Shown here: positions 25,781 through 34,679 of the stretch, in pieces
Layout of the letters: each line of letters begins with the position of its first letter
How positions within the stretch are numbered: position 1 is the stretch's first letter
NCBI GenBank assembly: GCA_900540475.1
Contig: UQGG01000012.1
Location: 75,682 to 139,681, forward strand
DNA: 64,000 nt
DNA from: an uncultured Robinsoniella sp.
GTDB taxonomy: Bacteria > Bacillota > Clostridia > Lachnospirales > Lachnospiraceae
Direction: 5' to 3'
The notes under the pieces: generated by a model
The model's input: only the letters and a program-made list of their open reading frames with translations
Databases searched by the model: none
What the model was told of the DNA's origin: nothing
Made by a program: the position numbers and the translations under genes

Positions 25781-26671
25781 TCAATAGTGTGGTATGGAGG
25801 GGATTTCTTGTAGAATCTTAAGAAAATCCTGGATGGATTCCGATAAAAACTTATCTTTATGATACGCCAGATAGTTCTGATTCTCCATGTAAAGCTCTTG
25901 TACGGACAACTGTACCAGCTCTTTTCTTTCGCATTCTTTTTCAACCAGAATGTCCGGCATGATGGTAATGCCCAGATTGTTTTTGGCTGCCTGGATCAGT
26001 GCCTGGGAATTTACGCTGGTCCACACCGGATCAGCTGACAGATGATGCAGTGTCAGGGCGCTGTCAAATGTATCCCGTATGGCACTTCCCTTCTCTCTTA
26101 ACAAAAGCTTCTGCCTTGCAAGTTCTTCTATTGTAATCTCTTCGCGGGATGCCAGGGGATGATCCTTAGCACACAGCACTACCAGTTTATACGAAGAAAA
26201 AGGAATGCATACCAGATTCTCTCTGGGGAAAACTCCCTCGATCAGTGCCAGATCCACTTCATTGCACAAAAGTTTTTCAGTTATGATACGGGCACTTTCC
26301 ACTTCTACCCGGACGGGCGTTTTTCTCCACTGTGATTCAAATTTTCGCAAAATTGCCGGAAGCCAGAAATTCGCTATGGTTATGCTGGAACCAATATGCA
26401 GTGCCGCCTGCTCTTTCAGGGAGTCTAAACCACCTTCCAGATCATCATATAATTCCAGTATGTGTATTGCTTTATCTAAAAACAATTTTCCAAATTCATT
26501 CAGATATATCCGCTTGGATACCCGGTCAAAAAGGGAATTGCCGATCTTTTCTTCCAGATCATTGATTACATGGGACACAGCGGGCTGGGTCATATAGAGC
26601 TTTTTTGCTGCCTTTGTGATATTCCCTTCTTCACATACAATCTTAAAAATACGAAGATGGCGTATCGTCAT
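25781..26671 (-). CDS. LysR-type transcriptional regulator
   Basis: 296 residues. The N-terminal winged helix is MTIRHLRIFKIVCEEGNITK, then AAKKLYMTQPAVSHVINDLE with the recognition helix, then the linker helix and a periplasmic-binding-like effector domain from about residue 90 (LHIGSSITIANFWLPAILRK). It is transcribed divergently from the two chromate-transporter halves with 147 bases between, which contain several AT-rich dyads, so it probably controls them, itself, or both. The effector is unknown. It resembles CysL/CbbR-like members. Confidence 0.9.
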   Translation of the reverse strand: MTIRHLRIFKIVCEEGNITKAAKKLYMTQPAVSHVINDLEEKIGNSLFDRVSKRIYLNEFGKLFLDKAIHILELYDDLEGGLDSLKEQAALHIGSSITIANFWLPAILRKFESQWRKTPVRVEVESARIITEKLLCNEVDLALIEGVFPRENLVCIPFSSYKLVVLCAKDHPLASREEITIEELARQKLLLREKGSAIRDTFDSALTLHHLSADPVWTSVNSQALIQAAKNNLGITIMPDILVEKECERKELVQLSVQELYMENQNYLAYHKDKFLSESIQDFLKILQEIPSIPHY

Positions 26672-26818
26672 TTTATGCTCCTCCTATTTCATGATTTTTC
26701 ATTACTGTTTTATTATGATCTATATAAAATAATATAATTTTAATTATATACGATCAGCGGTTATAATGAAACTGTTACGTGTTATATTTTTAAAAATGGT
26801 GAAAAGGAGATCCCTTCT

Positions 26819-27382
26819 ATGAAAAAACTACCTTTGCTCTTATGGCTCTTTGGCGTTAATTTCTTCATCAGTGCCTTTACTTTCGGAGGCGGCTATGTAG
26901 TCATACCCATGATCCGTAAATATTTTGTACAGAATAAGAAATTATTTCTTGAATCCGAACTTCTGGATATGGCTGCAATCGCACAGTCTTCACCCGGTGC
27001 AATTGCAGTCAATCTTTCTGTCCTTGCCGGATATCGAACCGCCGGTCTGAAAGGTGCCATTGTAAGCGGTGCAGCCTCCGTACTGCCTGCGCTGATTATC
27101 TTATCGGTAATTTCTGCGGGCTATCAGGCTTTTCGTGACAATACGGCTGTTTCCGCTGTTTTAAAGGGTATGGAGGCTGGTGTTGCCGCATTGATTGTGG
27201 ATCTGGTCTACGATATGTGCCGCGGCATCTTTAAAGAAAAACGACTCTTTTTTTCTATCTTAATCCCCCTTGCATTTGTTTCCAGCTTCTTCCTGCAGAT
27301 AAATGCCGCACTAATTATTGTAATCAGCGCCCTGCTCTGCCTGTTGGAATGTTATCTGCGCAGAAATGAGGTGGCGGCATGA
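26819..27382 (+). CDS. Chromate transporter subunit, first half
   Basis: 187 residues, AAAAGGAGA before the ATG. One CHR domain: FISAFTFGGGYVVIPMIRKY is the conserved FxxFGGGxxVIP start, then LLDMAAIAQSSPGAIAVNLS with the AQxxPGAxAxN signature, and hydrophobic helices to the end. Short CHR proteins work in pairs of opposite topology as an efflux system for chromate or sulfate-like anions. The stop overlaps the start of the next gene by four bases (ATGA), so the pair is translationally coupled. The divergent LysR gene is the probable regulator. Confidence 0.9.
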   Translation: MKKLPLLLWLFGVNFFISAFTFGGGYVVIPMIRKYFVQNKKLFLESELLDMAAIAQSSPGAIAVNLSVLAGYRTAGLKGAIVSGAASVLPALIILSVISAGYQAFRDNTAVSAVLKGMEAGVAALIVDLVYDMCRGIFKEKRLFFSILIPLAFVSSFFLQINAALIIVISALLCLLECYLRRNEVAA

Positions 27383-27939
27383 CCGAACTATTGCTCAGAT
27401 TGTTTTACCGTTTTACCCAGATTGGATTATTCAGTATCGGCGGTGGTTATGCCACAATTCCTCTGATCCAGGAACAGGTCGTACAGAGGGAACACTGGCT
27501 GACACTGCAGGAATTTACCGATATCATCACCATTTCCCAGATGACTCCTGGTCCTCTTGCCGTGAATACCTCTACTTTTACCGGTCTTCAGATCGCTGGC
27601 ATTCCGGGAGCGTTGATCGCAACCCTGGGCTGTATATTATCCGGCTTTTTGATTTCTATTTTCCTGTATCGCTTTTTCCATAAACACCGCAATAATCATT
27701 ATATTTTTCAGGTATTAAATGGATTAAAAGCTGTTTCAGCCGGTCTGATTGCCTCCTCTGCCGCTGTTATTCTGATGATCTCATTTTTTGGCACCTCAGA
27801 ATTGGAAGTTTCAGCCTTCCAACCGAATCTTATAGCCTGTATCATTTTTGGTTTCTGCCTGATCCTGCTCCGTAAATGGAAAATGAATCCGATACTGGTG
27901 ATGGTTCTGGCAGGCTTTGCAGGTTATTTTATCTATTGA
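27379..27939 (+). CDS. Chromate transporter subunit, second half
   Basis: 186 residues. LFYRFTQIGLFSIGGGYATI followed by PLIQEQVV and DIITISQMTPGPLAVNTSTF gives the second CHR domain, with the family TPGPxAxN motif. Five to six predicted membrane helices. It starts inside the stop codon of the first half, and a terminator follows. Confidence 0.9.
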   Translation: MTELLLRLFYRFTQIGLFSIGGGYATIPLIQEQVVQREHWLTLQEFTDIITISQMTPGPLAVNTSTFTGLQIAGIPGALIATLGCILSGFLISIFLYRFFHKHRNNHYIFQVLNGLKAVSAGLIASSAAVILMISFFGTSELEVSAFQPNLIACIIFGFCLILLRKWKMNPILVMVLAGFAGYFIY

Positions 27940-27959
27940 TCTGCTGCCGCTTCAATTGA

Positions 27960-27996
27960 AACAGCCGGCTGGATTTTAACGATCCAACCGGCTGTT
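27960..27996. terminator. Terminator between convergent genes
   Basis: AACAGCCGGCTGGAT and ATCCAACCGGCTGTT form a 15-bp stem with one mismatch. Only a short T-rich stretch follows on either strand. It lies between the chromate transporter and the lipoprotein gene, so it may serve both. Confidence 0.7.
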
Positions 27997-28022
27997 ATAT
28001 TTACCTTTTCTTATTTCACTCT

Positions 28023-30437
28023 TTATTCAGAAAGGTAAAGATTTACTTTCTGCATGACTGCTTTTACCGCTTCATCCACACTGGTAATTCCATTCAGACA
28101 GTCCGCTGCCGCACCGCTTACTGCTTCCCGTATCATACTGTCTGTATTTGACGGTGTAGTCAGCCCTTCTATAAAAGATTTAAATTGTTTAGCCTGTTCT
28201 TCTGTTGGCCACTTCAAATCAATGGAAAGATCTACTCCACTTTCACTGACAGTAGAAATGGACATCATTGGCACCTCACTCTTCGAATCATTATTAAAAA
28301 GTTCTTCAAAAGCCGCTTTGTTCACCGGGAATCCGCCTCCCTGGCTTACCGTCTGGGCATCTTTGGACATCATAAAGGCTGCAAGTTTTTCTGCTGATTC
28401 TTTATTGACCGCTTTGCTGCTGATGCCAATCATCGTACTGGGTACAAAGATTTTCGACGCCTGTCCGTCCAGTGGTTTATAAGTGCTGTCTTTTATTTTA
28501 GCATCAACTGCCAATACCTGCATCAGATCATTTATGGAATTGATATTTCCTATATTCAGCTTGGCATTTCCTCCCAGATACCGCATGGAGTCATCTGAGA
28601 TGCAGGCACCGATACGTCCTAACCCTCCAAACACCATGGTAGCTGAATTTACATTATTCTCCTCCACATCTCTTTTATCAACATCATAGATTCTTTTCAG
28701 CTGAGTAAAGAATTCTTTTAACGCATCTTCTTTGAGTGTACCATCTTCCTTGATCCAATTCTGAGCAGAAGTATCATACAAACGGTCCAGCAGATCATTT
28801 GGCTGTCTGCTTCCCAAAATTTCTTTATCCCCGTTCTCCTGTTTCATACTTTCCACAGTATCCGCCAATGTTTTCAAATCGGTAATCCCATCCAGGGTTT
28901 TCTTGTCTGACTGCACTCCGGGAATCATAAATCTGGTTGGAATTGCATAAGTTTTGCCGTCTTTTTCAAATGACTTTGTAATGTTCTCTAATAATCCATC
29001 CTGGTCTGCAACTTGTTTGAGAATAGCGCTCATATCCTCTAACAGTCCTTTATCTTCATAAGATTTTATAGACATTCCATCCAGAACAAACAGGTCAGGT
29101 CCTTTTCCAGCCATAATATTAGTATTCAATGTACGAATTGCATCTGATACGGTAACTCCGTCATCACCGGTTATTCCAACCTCATAGTTTACACGGATAT
29201 CCGGATTTTGTTTCTGGAACAAAGCAATTGCCTGACGTATTTCCACATTTTCTTTCAGTGAATAGATATTTACTTCTTTTTCCGGAACCGACGGTGTATC
29301 TTCAGAATATGTATAACGGACTAAATTATTGCCATTATTTTTCGTAAAAGCCAGGAAGAAGGTACCATCTTTCATCGCAGCCACATCACTAAACATCACG
29401 CTGGGATCGGACATGGAATTTAATGATCCATCCACCAGCTGTTCGGACACATTGCCATTGAGGACATGGCGGAAAATGCCTTCTTTATTGCAAAAATACA
29501 GAATATTGTCTTCTTTTCCACCCTGAAGCAATACATCGGAACCGCCTCCTCCAAAAAAGATTCCTCCTGCAGCATTTTCATCTGTAAGCTGTTCGTTTAA
29601 TACTGCATCTTTCTCCATAGAATTTCCCGTTGCCATATCGTAATAGTATACCCCATTGGAAGCATATGCCACCAGTGTATTTCCTACAAATCCAATATTA
29701 CTAAAGTATGCTTCACTATTGTCAATGGACTTGATAAGGGCACCGCTGGCTGAATCTATGATATAAATTTTACCATCCACGCCTATGCCCGCTAATTGAT
29801 TATCCGGAGTATACTTCCAGGTGTTTAAATACTGCAGATCATGCAGGGAAACACCCTGCCCGCCCTGCTGGTTTGTTGTTTCACCCTCAGACTGGGCATC
29901 TGATTTCGATTCACTTTTTGCTTCTGTATTATTTCCACCCAGCTGTACCGGCAGCTGAACCGCTTTCCCCGTATCATCCAGCGTCCAGTATTCCGTCTGA
30001 ACCTGACCCTGTCCGCTTTGCTGATTGATATTGCTGTAATCCATAATAATCGCAGCCGCTCCTCCTTTTGGAGACAGGGCTACAGAACTTACATATTTCG
30101 TATCACTTCCCTTTAGTTCTTCGGGATAGTCAAACACTTTATTCCATGTTTTCCCCTGATCCCTGGTATCCCAGACCCCTCCTCCTTTTTCTCCTGAGCC
30201 AGCCAGCCGCAGGCTGTCATCTTCCATTTCACATAACGCCTGTATATTATCGATTCCTTCCGGCAGCTTTATATCCTCTTCCAGATACCTTCCCATTGCT
30301 GCTGCTTCCGTTTTATTTCCTTTATCGGTGCCGTTACCGCCGTCCGACTGTTCTGTTCCATTTGTGGAACACCCGGTTAAGAAGGTTGTTAACAGCATTG
30401 CTGCTATCACTACTCCTGCCATCCTTTTCAGTATCAT
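28023..30437 (-). CDS. Two-part lipoprotein: beta-propeller-like domain fused to a family 1 solute-binding domain
   Basis: 804 residues. Signal peptide with lipobox LTGC (cysteine 23). Residues about 50-385 look like a beta-propeller with an Asp-box-like strand (GGVWDTRDQGKTW, 87-98) and repeated strand pairs (VDGKIYIIDSASGALIKSID, NGVYYYDMATG, DNILYFCNKEGIFRHVLNG). Residues about 388-800 are a carbohydrate-type extracellular binding protein (VNIYSLKENVEIRQAIALFQ, GPDLFVLDGMSIKSYEDKGL, KDGKTYAIPTRFMIPG, PSTMIGISSKAVNKESAEKL). It is encoded after a sensor kinase and response regulator in the same direction and has no permease nearby. It may be the outside ligand-binding partner of the kinase instead of a transport component. 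Confidence 0.75.
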   Translation of the reverse strand: MILKRMAGVVIAAMLLTTFLTGCSTNGTEQSDGGNGTDKGNKTEAAAMGRYLEEDIKLPEGIDNIQALCEMEDDSLRLAGSGEKGGGVWDTRDQGKTWNKVFDYPEELKGSDTKYVSSVALSPKGGAAAIIMDYSNINQQSGQGQVQTEYWTLDDTGKAVQLPVQLGGNNTEAKSESKSDAQSEGETTNQQGGQGVSLHDLQYLNTWKYTPDNQLAGIGVDGKIYIIDSASGALIKSIDNSEAYFSNIGFVGNTLVAYASNGVYYYDMATGNSMEKDAVLNEQLTDENAAGGIFFGGGGSDVLLQGGKEDNILYFCNKEGIFRHVLNGNVSEQLVDGSLNSMSDPSVMFSDVAAMKDGTFFLAFTKNNGNNLVRYTYSEDTPSVPEKEVNIYSLKENVEIRQAIALFQKQNPDIRVNYEVGITGDDGVTVSDAIRTLNTNIMAGKGPDLFVLDGMSIKSYEDKGLLEDMSAILKQVADQDGLLENITKSFEKDGKTYAIPTRFMIPGVQSDKKTLDGITDLKTLADTVESMKQENGDKEILGSRQPNDLLDRLYDTSAQNWIKEDGTLKEDALKEFFTQLKRIYDVDKRDVEENNVNSATMVFGGLGRIGACISDDSMRYLGGNAKLNIGNINSINDLMQVLAVDAKIKDSTYKPLDGQASKIFVPSTMIGISSKAVNKESAEKLAAFMMSKDAQTVSQGGGFPVNKAAFEELFNNDSKSEVPMMSISTVSESGVDLSIDLKWPTEEQAKQFKSFIEGLTTPSNTDSMIREAVSGAAADCLNGITSVDEAVKAVMQKVNLYLSE

Positions 30438-30557
30438 AACATTGAAACCTCCTGTTGTTAGAATTTTTTAACTTTCCAATTGCGCTTTATCCGCGCTCTT
30501 AAGTACGTTCTTATCCTAACAAATCCTTTTGTGGATGGTTTGTATTTTATATGTGTT

Positions 30558-32369
30558 TTATATGGAGAATGTAAATGCTACACCGGAAGCTGTGTTTTCT
30601 ATTTTATAATCGGCATTGTGGAGTTCTAAGATCATTTTCACAATATACAGTCCCAGTCCGCTTCCTCCTGTATTTCTGTTTCTGGATTTTTCTACCCGGA
30701 AAAATGCTTCAAAAATCCGTGGAATCGCTTCTACATCCAAATGAACACCGGAATTTTCCACGCATAATGTGACGCCTCCCTCTTCTTCATATGCTTCTAT
30801 AGAAATCTTCGCTCCATCCGGGGAATAGTGGATGGCATTGCTGATAATGTTATTCACCGCTTTCTGAAGGAGCTTTTTATCTCCATACGCAGAAAGTGGC
30901 TGACTGAGATTGTATGAGACCTCCATATCTTTTTGTACAAACAGATCATCCTGTTTGCGGGCACACTCCTTTACCATCCCCCCCAAATCAAACTCTTCCA
31001 TCTGAGGGGTAAATCCGGAGGATTCCATTCGCGAGACTGTCAGAATTTCCTGGACCATTTCTTCCATGGTGGAGGCTACGGAATACGATCTGGCGAGATA
31101 CTTATCACGGTTTTTATAAATGCCCACCTGATACATCATTCCTTCTAACTGTCCCTTCATAACCGTTATGGGCGTCTTTAATTCATGGGACACCGCTGAG
31201 AAGAATTCCAGCCGCTTTTGTTCCAGCTTCCGTTCCGTTTCTATGTCTTTCTGCAGAGATTCATTTGCACTTTTCAGCTCCAAAAGAGCTGCAGATAATT
31301 TCTGGGAAAGTTCATTCAGGCTGGACGATAGTATGCCGATCTCATCATTGCGCTTCTCATCACATACCCAGTTAAACTCCAGGTCAGACATTTTCTTTGA
31401 GATCCTGCTAAGCCGCACTACCGGACGGGTGACATAGCGGGAATATAAATATGCAGTCAGCGTTGAAATGAAAACAATTACCACGATCAGCCACGGCAGA
31501 ATTTTATACATTGCCTCTTCTGCCTGGTTCACAAATTTATATGCACCTAATACATATAGATCATAGGTCTGGTCTGAACCGGCAAAAGTAACTGCTTTTT
31601 GCGTCCCGTACTCCATATTTACACTTGAAGATATCACCGAAACATTTGATAATTCATCGTCATAATGAAAGGATGCACTTTGCATGGATACGGTATTTTC
31701 CGCCATTGAAATACTGTCTGTTTCCACATTTTTTGTTTTCTGAGCTTCATTGGCATTTGTTTCCACTGTTATGTTTGCCTTTGTTTCACCAGCTATATTT
31801 GCATCTGCTTCGCTTGCTTTATTCGCATTGGATTCATCTGCATTATTTGCATTTGCTTCTCCTGCTATTTCTGTATTTGTTTCGCCCGCTTTATCCGCAT
31901 TTGCTTCACCTGTTATTTCTGCATTTCTTTCTCCTGCTGCCGCTGCACTTGTAGCCGCGGCCTTACTTTGTTCGGCACTCACTTCCTCTGTATCTTCCAT
32001 ATTGATACTTTTTTGATCCATCAGTGTAATCGCCATGGTCGCCTGGTTCCCCGCAGTCTCCACGAACCCGGTCTGTACATTCCCCGGACGCTCCACCACA
32101 TTTCCATCTGCGTCCAACAGTTGCAGATCCACCGTATTATTTACTATAAAATCATCAAAAAGAGGACCACTGTCCTCATATTTTGTTTCCTCTAAATCCG
32201 CCACAAGGTGATCCATTTTATTATCGATATCCTCGCTAATGCCGTATGTATATGTCTGCGGCATAAAATAAGCGATAAACCCATAGGTAAGACCACAGAC
32301 GCAGATCAGGATCATGCTAGTTATTAAAAATATTTTAAAAGTCAGACTGCCTCTAATTCGTTTTATCAA
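30558..32369 (-). CDS. Membrane sensor histidine kinase with repeat-containing external loop
   Basis: 603 residues. TM1 is at about 12-34 and TM2 at about 290-312 (ILPWLIVVIVFISTLTAYLY). Between them lies an extracytoplasmic region of about 250 residues containing eight 8-residue repeats (148-211). Then come HAMP (TRPVVRLSRISKKMSDLEFN), the HisKA motif AVSHELKTPITVMKGQLEGM with the phosphorylated histidine, and HATPase_c (N box NIISNAIHYSP, G box GGSGLGLYIVKMILE). It autophosphorylates and passes phosphate to the OmpR-type regulator whose gene overlaps its start by 17 bases. The signal may come through the lipoprotein encoded next. Confidence 0.92.
   Translation of the reverse strand: MIKRIRGSLTFKIFLITSMILICVCGLTYGFIAYFMPQTYTYGISEDIDNKMDHLVADLEETKYEDSGPLFDDFIVNNTVDLQLLDADGNVVERPGNVQTGFVETAGNQATMAITLMDQKSINMEDTEEVSAEQSKAAATSAAAAGERNAEITGEANADKAGETNTEIAGEANANNADESNANKASEADANIAGETKANITVETNANEAQKTKNVETDSISMAENTVSMQSASFHYDDELSNVSVISSSVNMEYGTQKAVTFAGSDQTYDLYVLGAYKFVNQAEEAMYKILPWLIVVIVFISTLTAYLYSRYVTRPVVRLSRISKKMSDLEFNWVCDEKRNDEIGILSSSLNELSQKLSAALLELKSANESLQKDIETERKLEQKRLEFFSAVSHELKTPITVMKGQLEGMMYQVGIYKNRDKYLARSYSVASTMEEMVQEILTVSRMESSGFTPQMEEFDLGGMVKECARKQDDLFVQKDMEVSYNLSQPLSAYGDKKLLQKAVNNIISNAIHYSPDGAKISIEAYEEEGGVTLCVENSGVHLDVEAIPRIFEAFFRVEKSRNRNTGGSGLGLYIVKMILELHNADYKIENTASGVAFTFSI
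31737..31928 (-). repeat. Eight degenerate 24-bp tandem repeats in the sensor kinase gene
   Basis: The encoded units, in order, are RNAEITGE, ANADKAGE, TNTEIAGE, ANANNADE, SNANKASE, ADANIAGE, TKANITVE, TNANEAQK (consensus xNANxAGE). They are hydrophilic and flexible and lie in the extracytoplasmic sensor loop just after an Ala-rich stretch. Tandem 24-bp units can gain or lose copies without a frameshift. Confidence 0.85.
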
Positions 32370-33018
32370 TGCGATATCCCACCCCTCTGATTGTCTCTAT
32401 ATAATCTACATCCAGTTTCTTTCGTAAATTTTTAATATGGGTATCCACAACTCTCTCATCGCCATAGAAATCATATTTCCAAAGTCCGTTTAACAGCATC
32501 TGCCTGGTCAGGACTTTTCCCTGGTTTTGCAGCAATTCCCGCAAAAGTTCAAATTCCCGCTGAGTCAAGTCTATGTTTTCCCCGTCTACAAACACTTTAT
32601 ATCCATCCAAATCCAATAAGAGATTGCGGTAAAGCAGCTGATTTGTCTCCTGAACCGGTGATGTGCGGCGAAGCACTGCTTCTATTTTACGGATCAGGAT
32701 CTGCATGGAAAAGGGCTTGGTTATATAATCATCCACTCTTAAATCATATCCCCGCACCTGGTTTTCCTCACTGTCCAAAGCTGTCAGCATTACAATTGGA
32801 ACTGCTGATTCCTGCCGTATCACCTCGCAGACTCCATACCCGTCAATTTTAGGCAGCATAATATCCAGTAACACCAGGTCATACTGCTTACTGTGAAAAC
32901 AGGTGATGCCGGCAACGCCATCACCTGCTGTCGTCACCTTATATCCCGCGTCTTCTAAGAATGCGGTTAGCAGTTCCTGAATATCTGTTTCATCTTCTAT
33001 TACAAGTATTTCTTTCAT
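32353..33018 (-). CDS. OmpR/PhoB-type response regulator
   Basis: 221 residues. The receiver domain is EILVIEDETDIQELLTAFLE with the acidic pocket, DLVLLDIMLPKIDGYG with the phosphorylated Asp (about 53), the conserved Thr at MLTALDS and the Lys in DYITKPFS. A winged-helix DNA-binding domain follows (DLTQREFELLRELLQNQGKV, ERVVDTHIKNLRKKLDVD, ETIRGVGYR). It is first in the operon, followed by the kinase (17-base overlap) and the two-domain lipoprotein. Targets are unknown, but these three genes are the natural candidates. Confidence 0.93.
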   Translation of the reverse strand: MKEILVIEDETDIQELLTAFLEDAGYKVTTAGDGVAGITCFHSKQYDLVLLDIMLPKIDGYGVCEVIRQESAVPIVMLTALDSEENQVRGYDLRVDDYITKPFSMQILIRKIEAVLRRTSPVQETNQLLYRNLLLDLDGYKVFVDGENIDLTQREFELLRELLQNQGKVLTRQMLLNGLWKYDFYGDERVVDTHIKNLRKKLDVDYIETIRGVGYRIDKTN

Positions 33019-33129
33019 ATCACACCTCTTATGACTGTCATTTTATTGATTGTAAGGACATCTTATCATAGTTTCTTGTGTTTTGTGTGAAGTTCCTGAA
33101 TTTGGAAGGGGAATATGAGCACCAAAAAA

Positions 33130-33319
33130 AGGATGAATGCCTAGTACATCATTACTTAAATAATTGAGTAATACACACAGGATATTCGTATCAGGGGATC
33201 CAAACCATTCTGCAGGTGTAGCGGGCTACATCAAAGAATGGTTCGGATTTCCTGGTGCGGATAGCCGAAGTGTATTACTTGATTATTTATGCAATGCTGT
33301 ACTAGTTGGCACTCATCCT
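33130..33319. repeat. 190-bp imperfect palindrome (possible mobile hairpin or structured RNA)
   Basis: The 33130-33223 arm, starting AGGATGAATGCC, pairs with the arm ending at 33319 (GGCACTCATCCT) along its entire length. By eye about 65 of the first 81 aligned bases match, with one 3-base insertion; the centre is TGTAGC-GG-GCTACA at 33217-33230. Conserved blocks include TAGTACA, TAAATAAT, AGTAATACAC and AACCATTC. No open reading frame, T-tract or flanking direct repeat is evident. It lies just after the gldA stop, in the spacer to the response regulator. It could be a miniature element, a recombination site or a folded RNA. Confidence 0.75.
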
Positions 33320-33337
33320 GCTTTCTGATTGGTTACA

Positions 33338-34423
33338 TTAGTATCTGCCTAATGCATCCGCTCCCATTATTGCTGCATATACATCGTCTGGAGTAACGTC
33401 AAACGGCATATTGTGAATGGTATCACCCGGTGCACATGCAAGGCGGGCAACTTCCATGATCTGCTCCGGATTTACCTCCTTGATGCCCAGCTCCGCAAGA
33501 GTTACCGGAAGACCAACTTCCTTACAGAATCCAATAACTTCATCCAGTTCATCAGAATCAGCATTTTCCAAAACCAGCTGCACCAAAGTTCCAAAGGCAA
33601 CTTTTTCCCCGTGATACAGGGCATGTGTCTCTTCGATGGCTGTCAGACCGTTGTGAATGGCATGGGCACCTGCAAGTCCGCCGCTTTCAAAACCGATACC
33701 GGACAGATACGTATTTGCTTCAATAATATTTTCCACTGCTTTGGTACACACTTTTTCTTTTACCGCCAATGCTGCAGTCAGACCGTTTTCCAATAATGTA
33801 TCGTAACACAGCTCTGCCAGTGCCATTGCTGCCATCGTGCATTTCCCGCCTACGCAGTTATCCGCATTAGAGCTCTTGCAGGCTCTTGCTTCGAAATATG
33901 TTGCCAGAGCATCTCCCATTCCGGCTACTAAAAGTCTGGCTGGTGCCTTGCTCACAATTTCCGTATCCACCAGAACCATATTAGGGCTTGCCGGAAGGAA
34001 CAGATATTCTTCAAATACCCCTTCTTCTGTATAAATAACCGAAAGTGCACTGCAAGGCGCATCGGTAGAAGCAATGGTAGGTACGATTACCACAGGCTTA
34101 TTCATATAATAAGCAACCGCTTTCGCTGTATCGTGGGTTTTACCGCCTCCTACACCAACGATTACTTCCCCTTTCTTTTCCCTGCATACTTCCATGATTC
34201 TGTTGATCTCTGTCTTGCTGCATTCCCCCTGGAATACTTCATAAGTAACCACAGATGCGGAATCCTTAAGTCCTTCATTAATCACCGGCTCTACTCTTTT
34301 TCTGCCTGACTCGCTGGTCAGAATAAATAAGTTTTTACCATATTTTTCTGCATGGCTGCAGAGATTTTTTAATTCACCCTTACCCTGAATATATCGGCTT
34401 GGGCTTCCAATAATATTTGCCAT
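33338..34423 (-). CDS. gldA: Glycerol dehydrogenase
   Basis: 361 residues, AGGAGGATC before the ATG. The group III (iron/zinc-type) dehydrogenase fold shows VIVGVGGGKTHDTAKAVAYY (NAD-binding GGGK), VPTIASTDAPCSALSVIYTE, VAGMGDALATYFEARACK and the metal ligands D (GMGDA), H (GLAGAHAIHNGL) and H (ALYHGEKVAFGTL). It oxidises glycerol to dihydroxyacetone with NAD in the cytoplasm. It is a single gene with its own promoter and a 110-base leader. A long palindrome follows the stop. Confidence 0.93.
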   Translation of the reverse strand: MANIIGSPSRYIQGKGELKNLCSHAEKYGKNLFILTSESGRKRVEPVINEGLKDSASVVTYEVFQGECSKTEINRIMEVCREKKGEVIVGVGGGKTHDTAKAVAYYMNKPVVIVPTIASTDAPCSALSVIYTEEGVFEEYLFLPASPNMVLVDTEIVSKAPARLLVAGMGDALATYFEARACKSSNADNCVGGKCTMAAMALAELCYDTLLENGLTAALAVKEKVCTKAVENIIEANTYLSGIGFESGGLAGAHAIHNGLTAIEETHALYHGEKVAFGTLVQLVLENADSDELDEVIGFCKEVGLPVTLAELGIKEVNPEQIMEVARLACAPGDTIHNMPFDVTPDDVYAAIMGADALGRY

Positions 34424-34499
34424 ATTAGATCCTCCTGATTGTATCTTTGTCTGCTTATGTACCTGGTTCTTCCTATACGATATATAATCAATCGGATAG

Positions 34500-34560
34500 A
34501 ACCTGAGGCAAAGCGTTTATGGTTCAGGTTGATTATAACATCTGGACGGGGGATTGTAAA
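34500..34560 (-). promoter_or_regulatory. gldA promoter and leader inverted repeat
   Basis: Minus strand TTTACA (34555-34560), 17-bp spacer, TATAAT (34532-34537). Immediately downstream, AACCTGA and TCAGGTT (34500-34530) form a 7-bp inverted repeat with a 17-base centre at the start of the transcript. This suggests a repressor site or a leader hairpin. Confidence 0.65.
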
Positions 34561-34563
34561 TTC

Positions 34564-34600
34564 AAAATGGGAGCTTACTAACTTAGCAAGCTCCCATTTT
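34564..34600. terminator. Terminator of the spoVA operon
   Basis: AAAATGGGAGCTT/AAGCTCCCATTTT perfect 13-bp stem about 80 bases after the spoVAE stop. T-rich on both sides; it also insulates gldA's promoter. Confidence 0.85.
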
Positions 34601-34679
34601 ATTCATAATAACAAGCCATTGATAACTCAAATATTCCAGGTAGTGCGAATCAGCAAAACGTTCTTTTCACCAATCCGGC

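Noticed and set aside
31750..32016. Plus-strand ORFs rich in Phe/Ala/Ser opposite the kinase repeats
   Set aside because: They are shadows of the repeat-containing kinase gene; no start signal and biased composition copied from the repeats.
33130..33319. Simple intrinsic terminator of gldA
   Set aside because: The stem is far longer than a terminator and lacks a T-tract on either strand, so it was kept as an unclassified palindrome.
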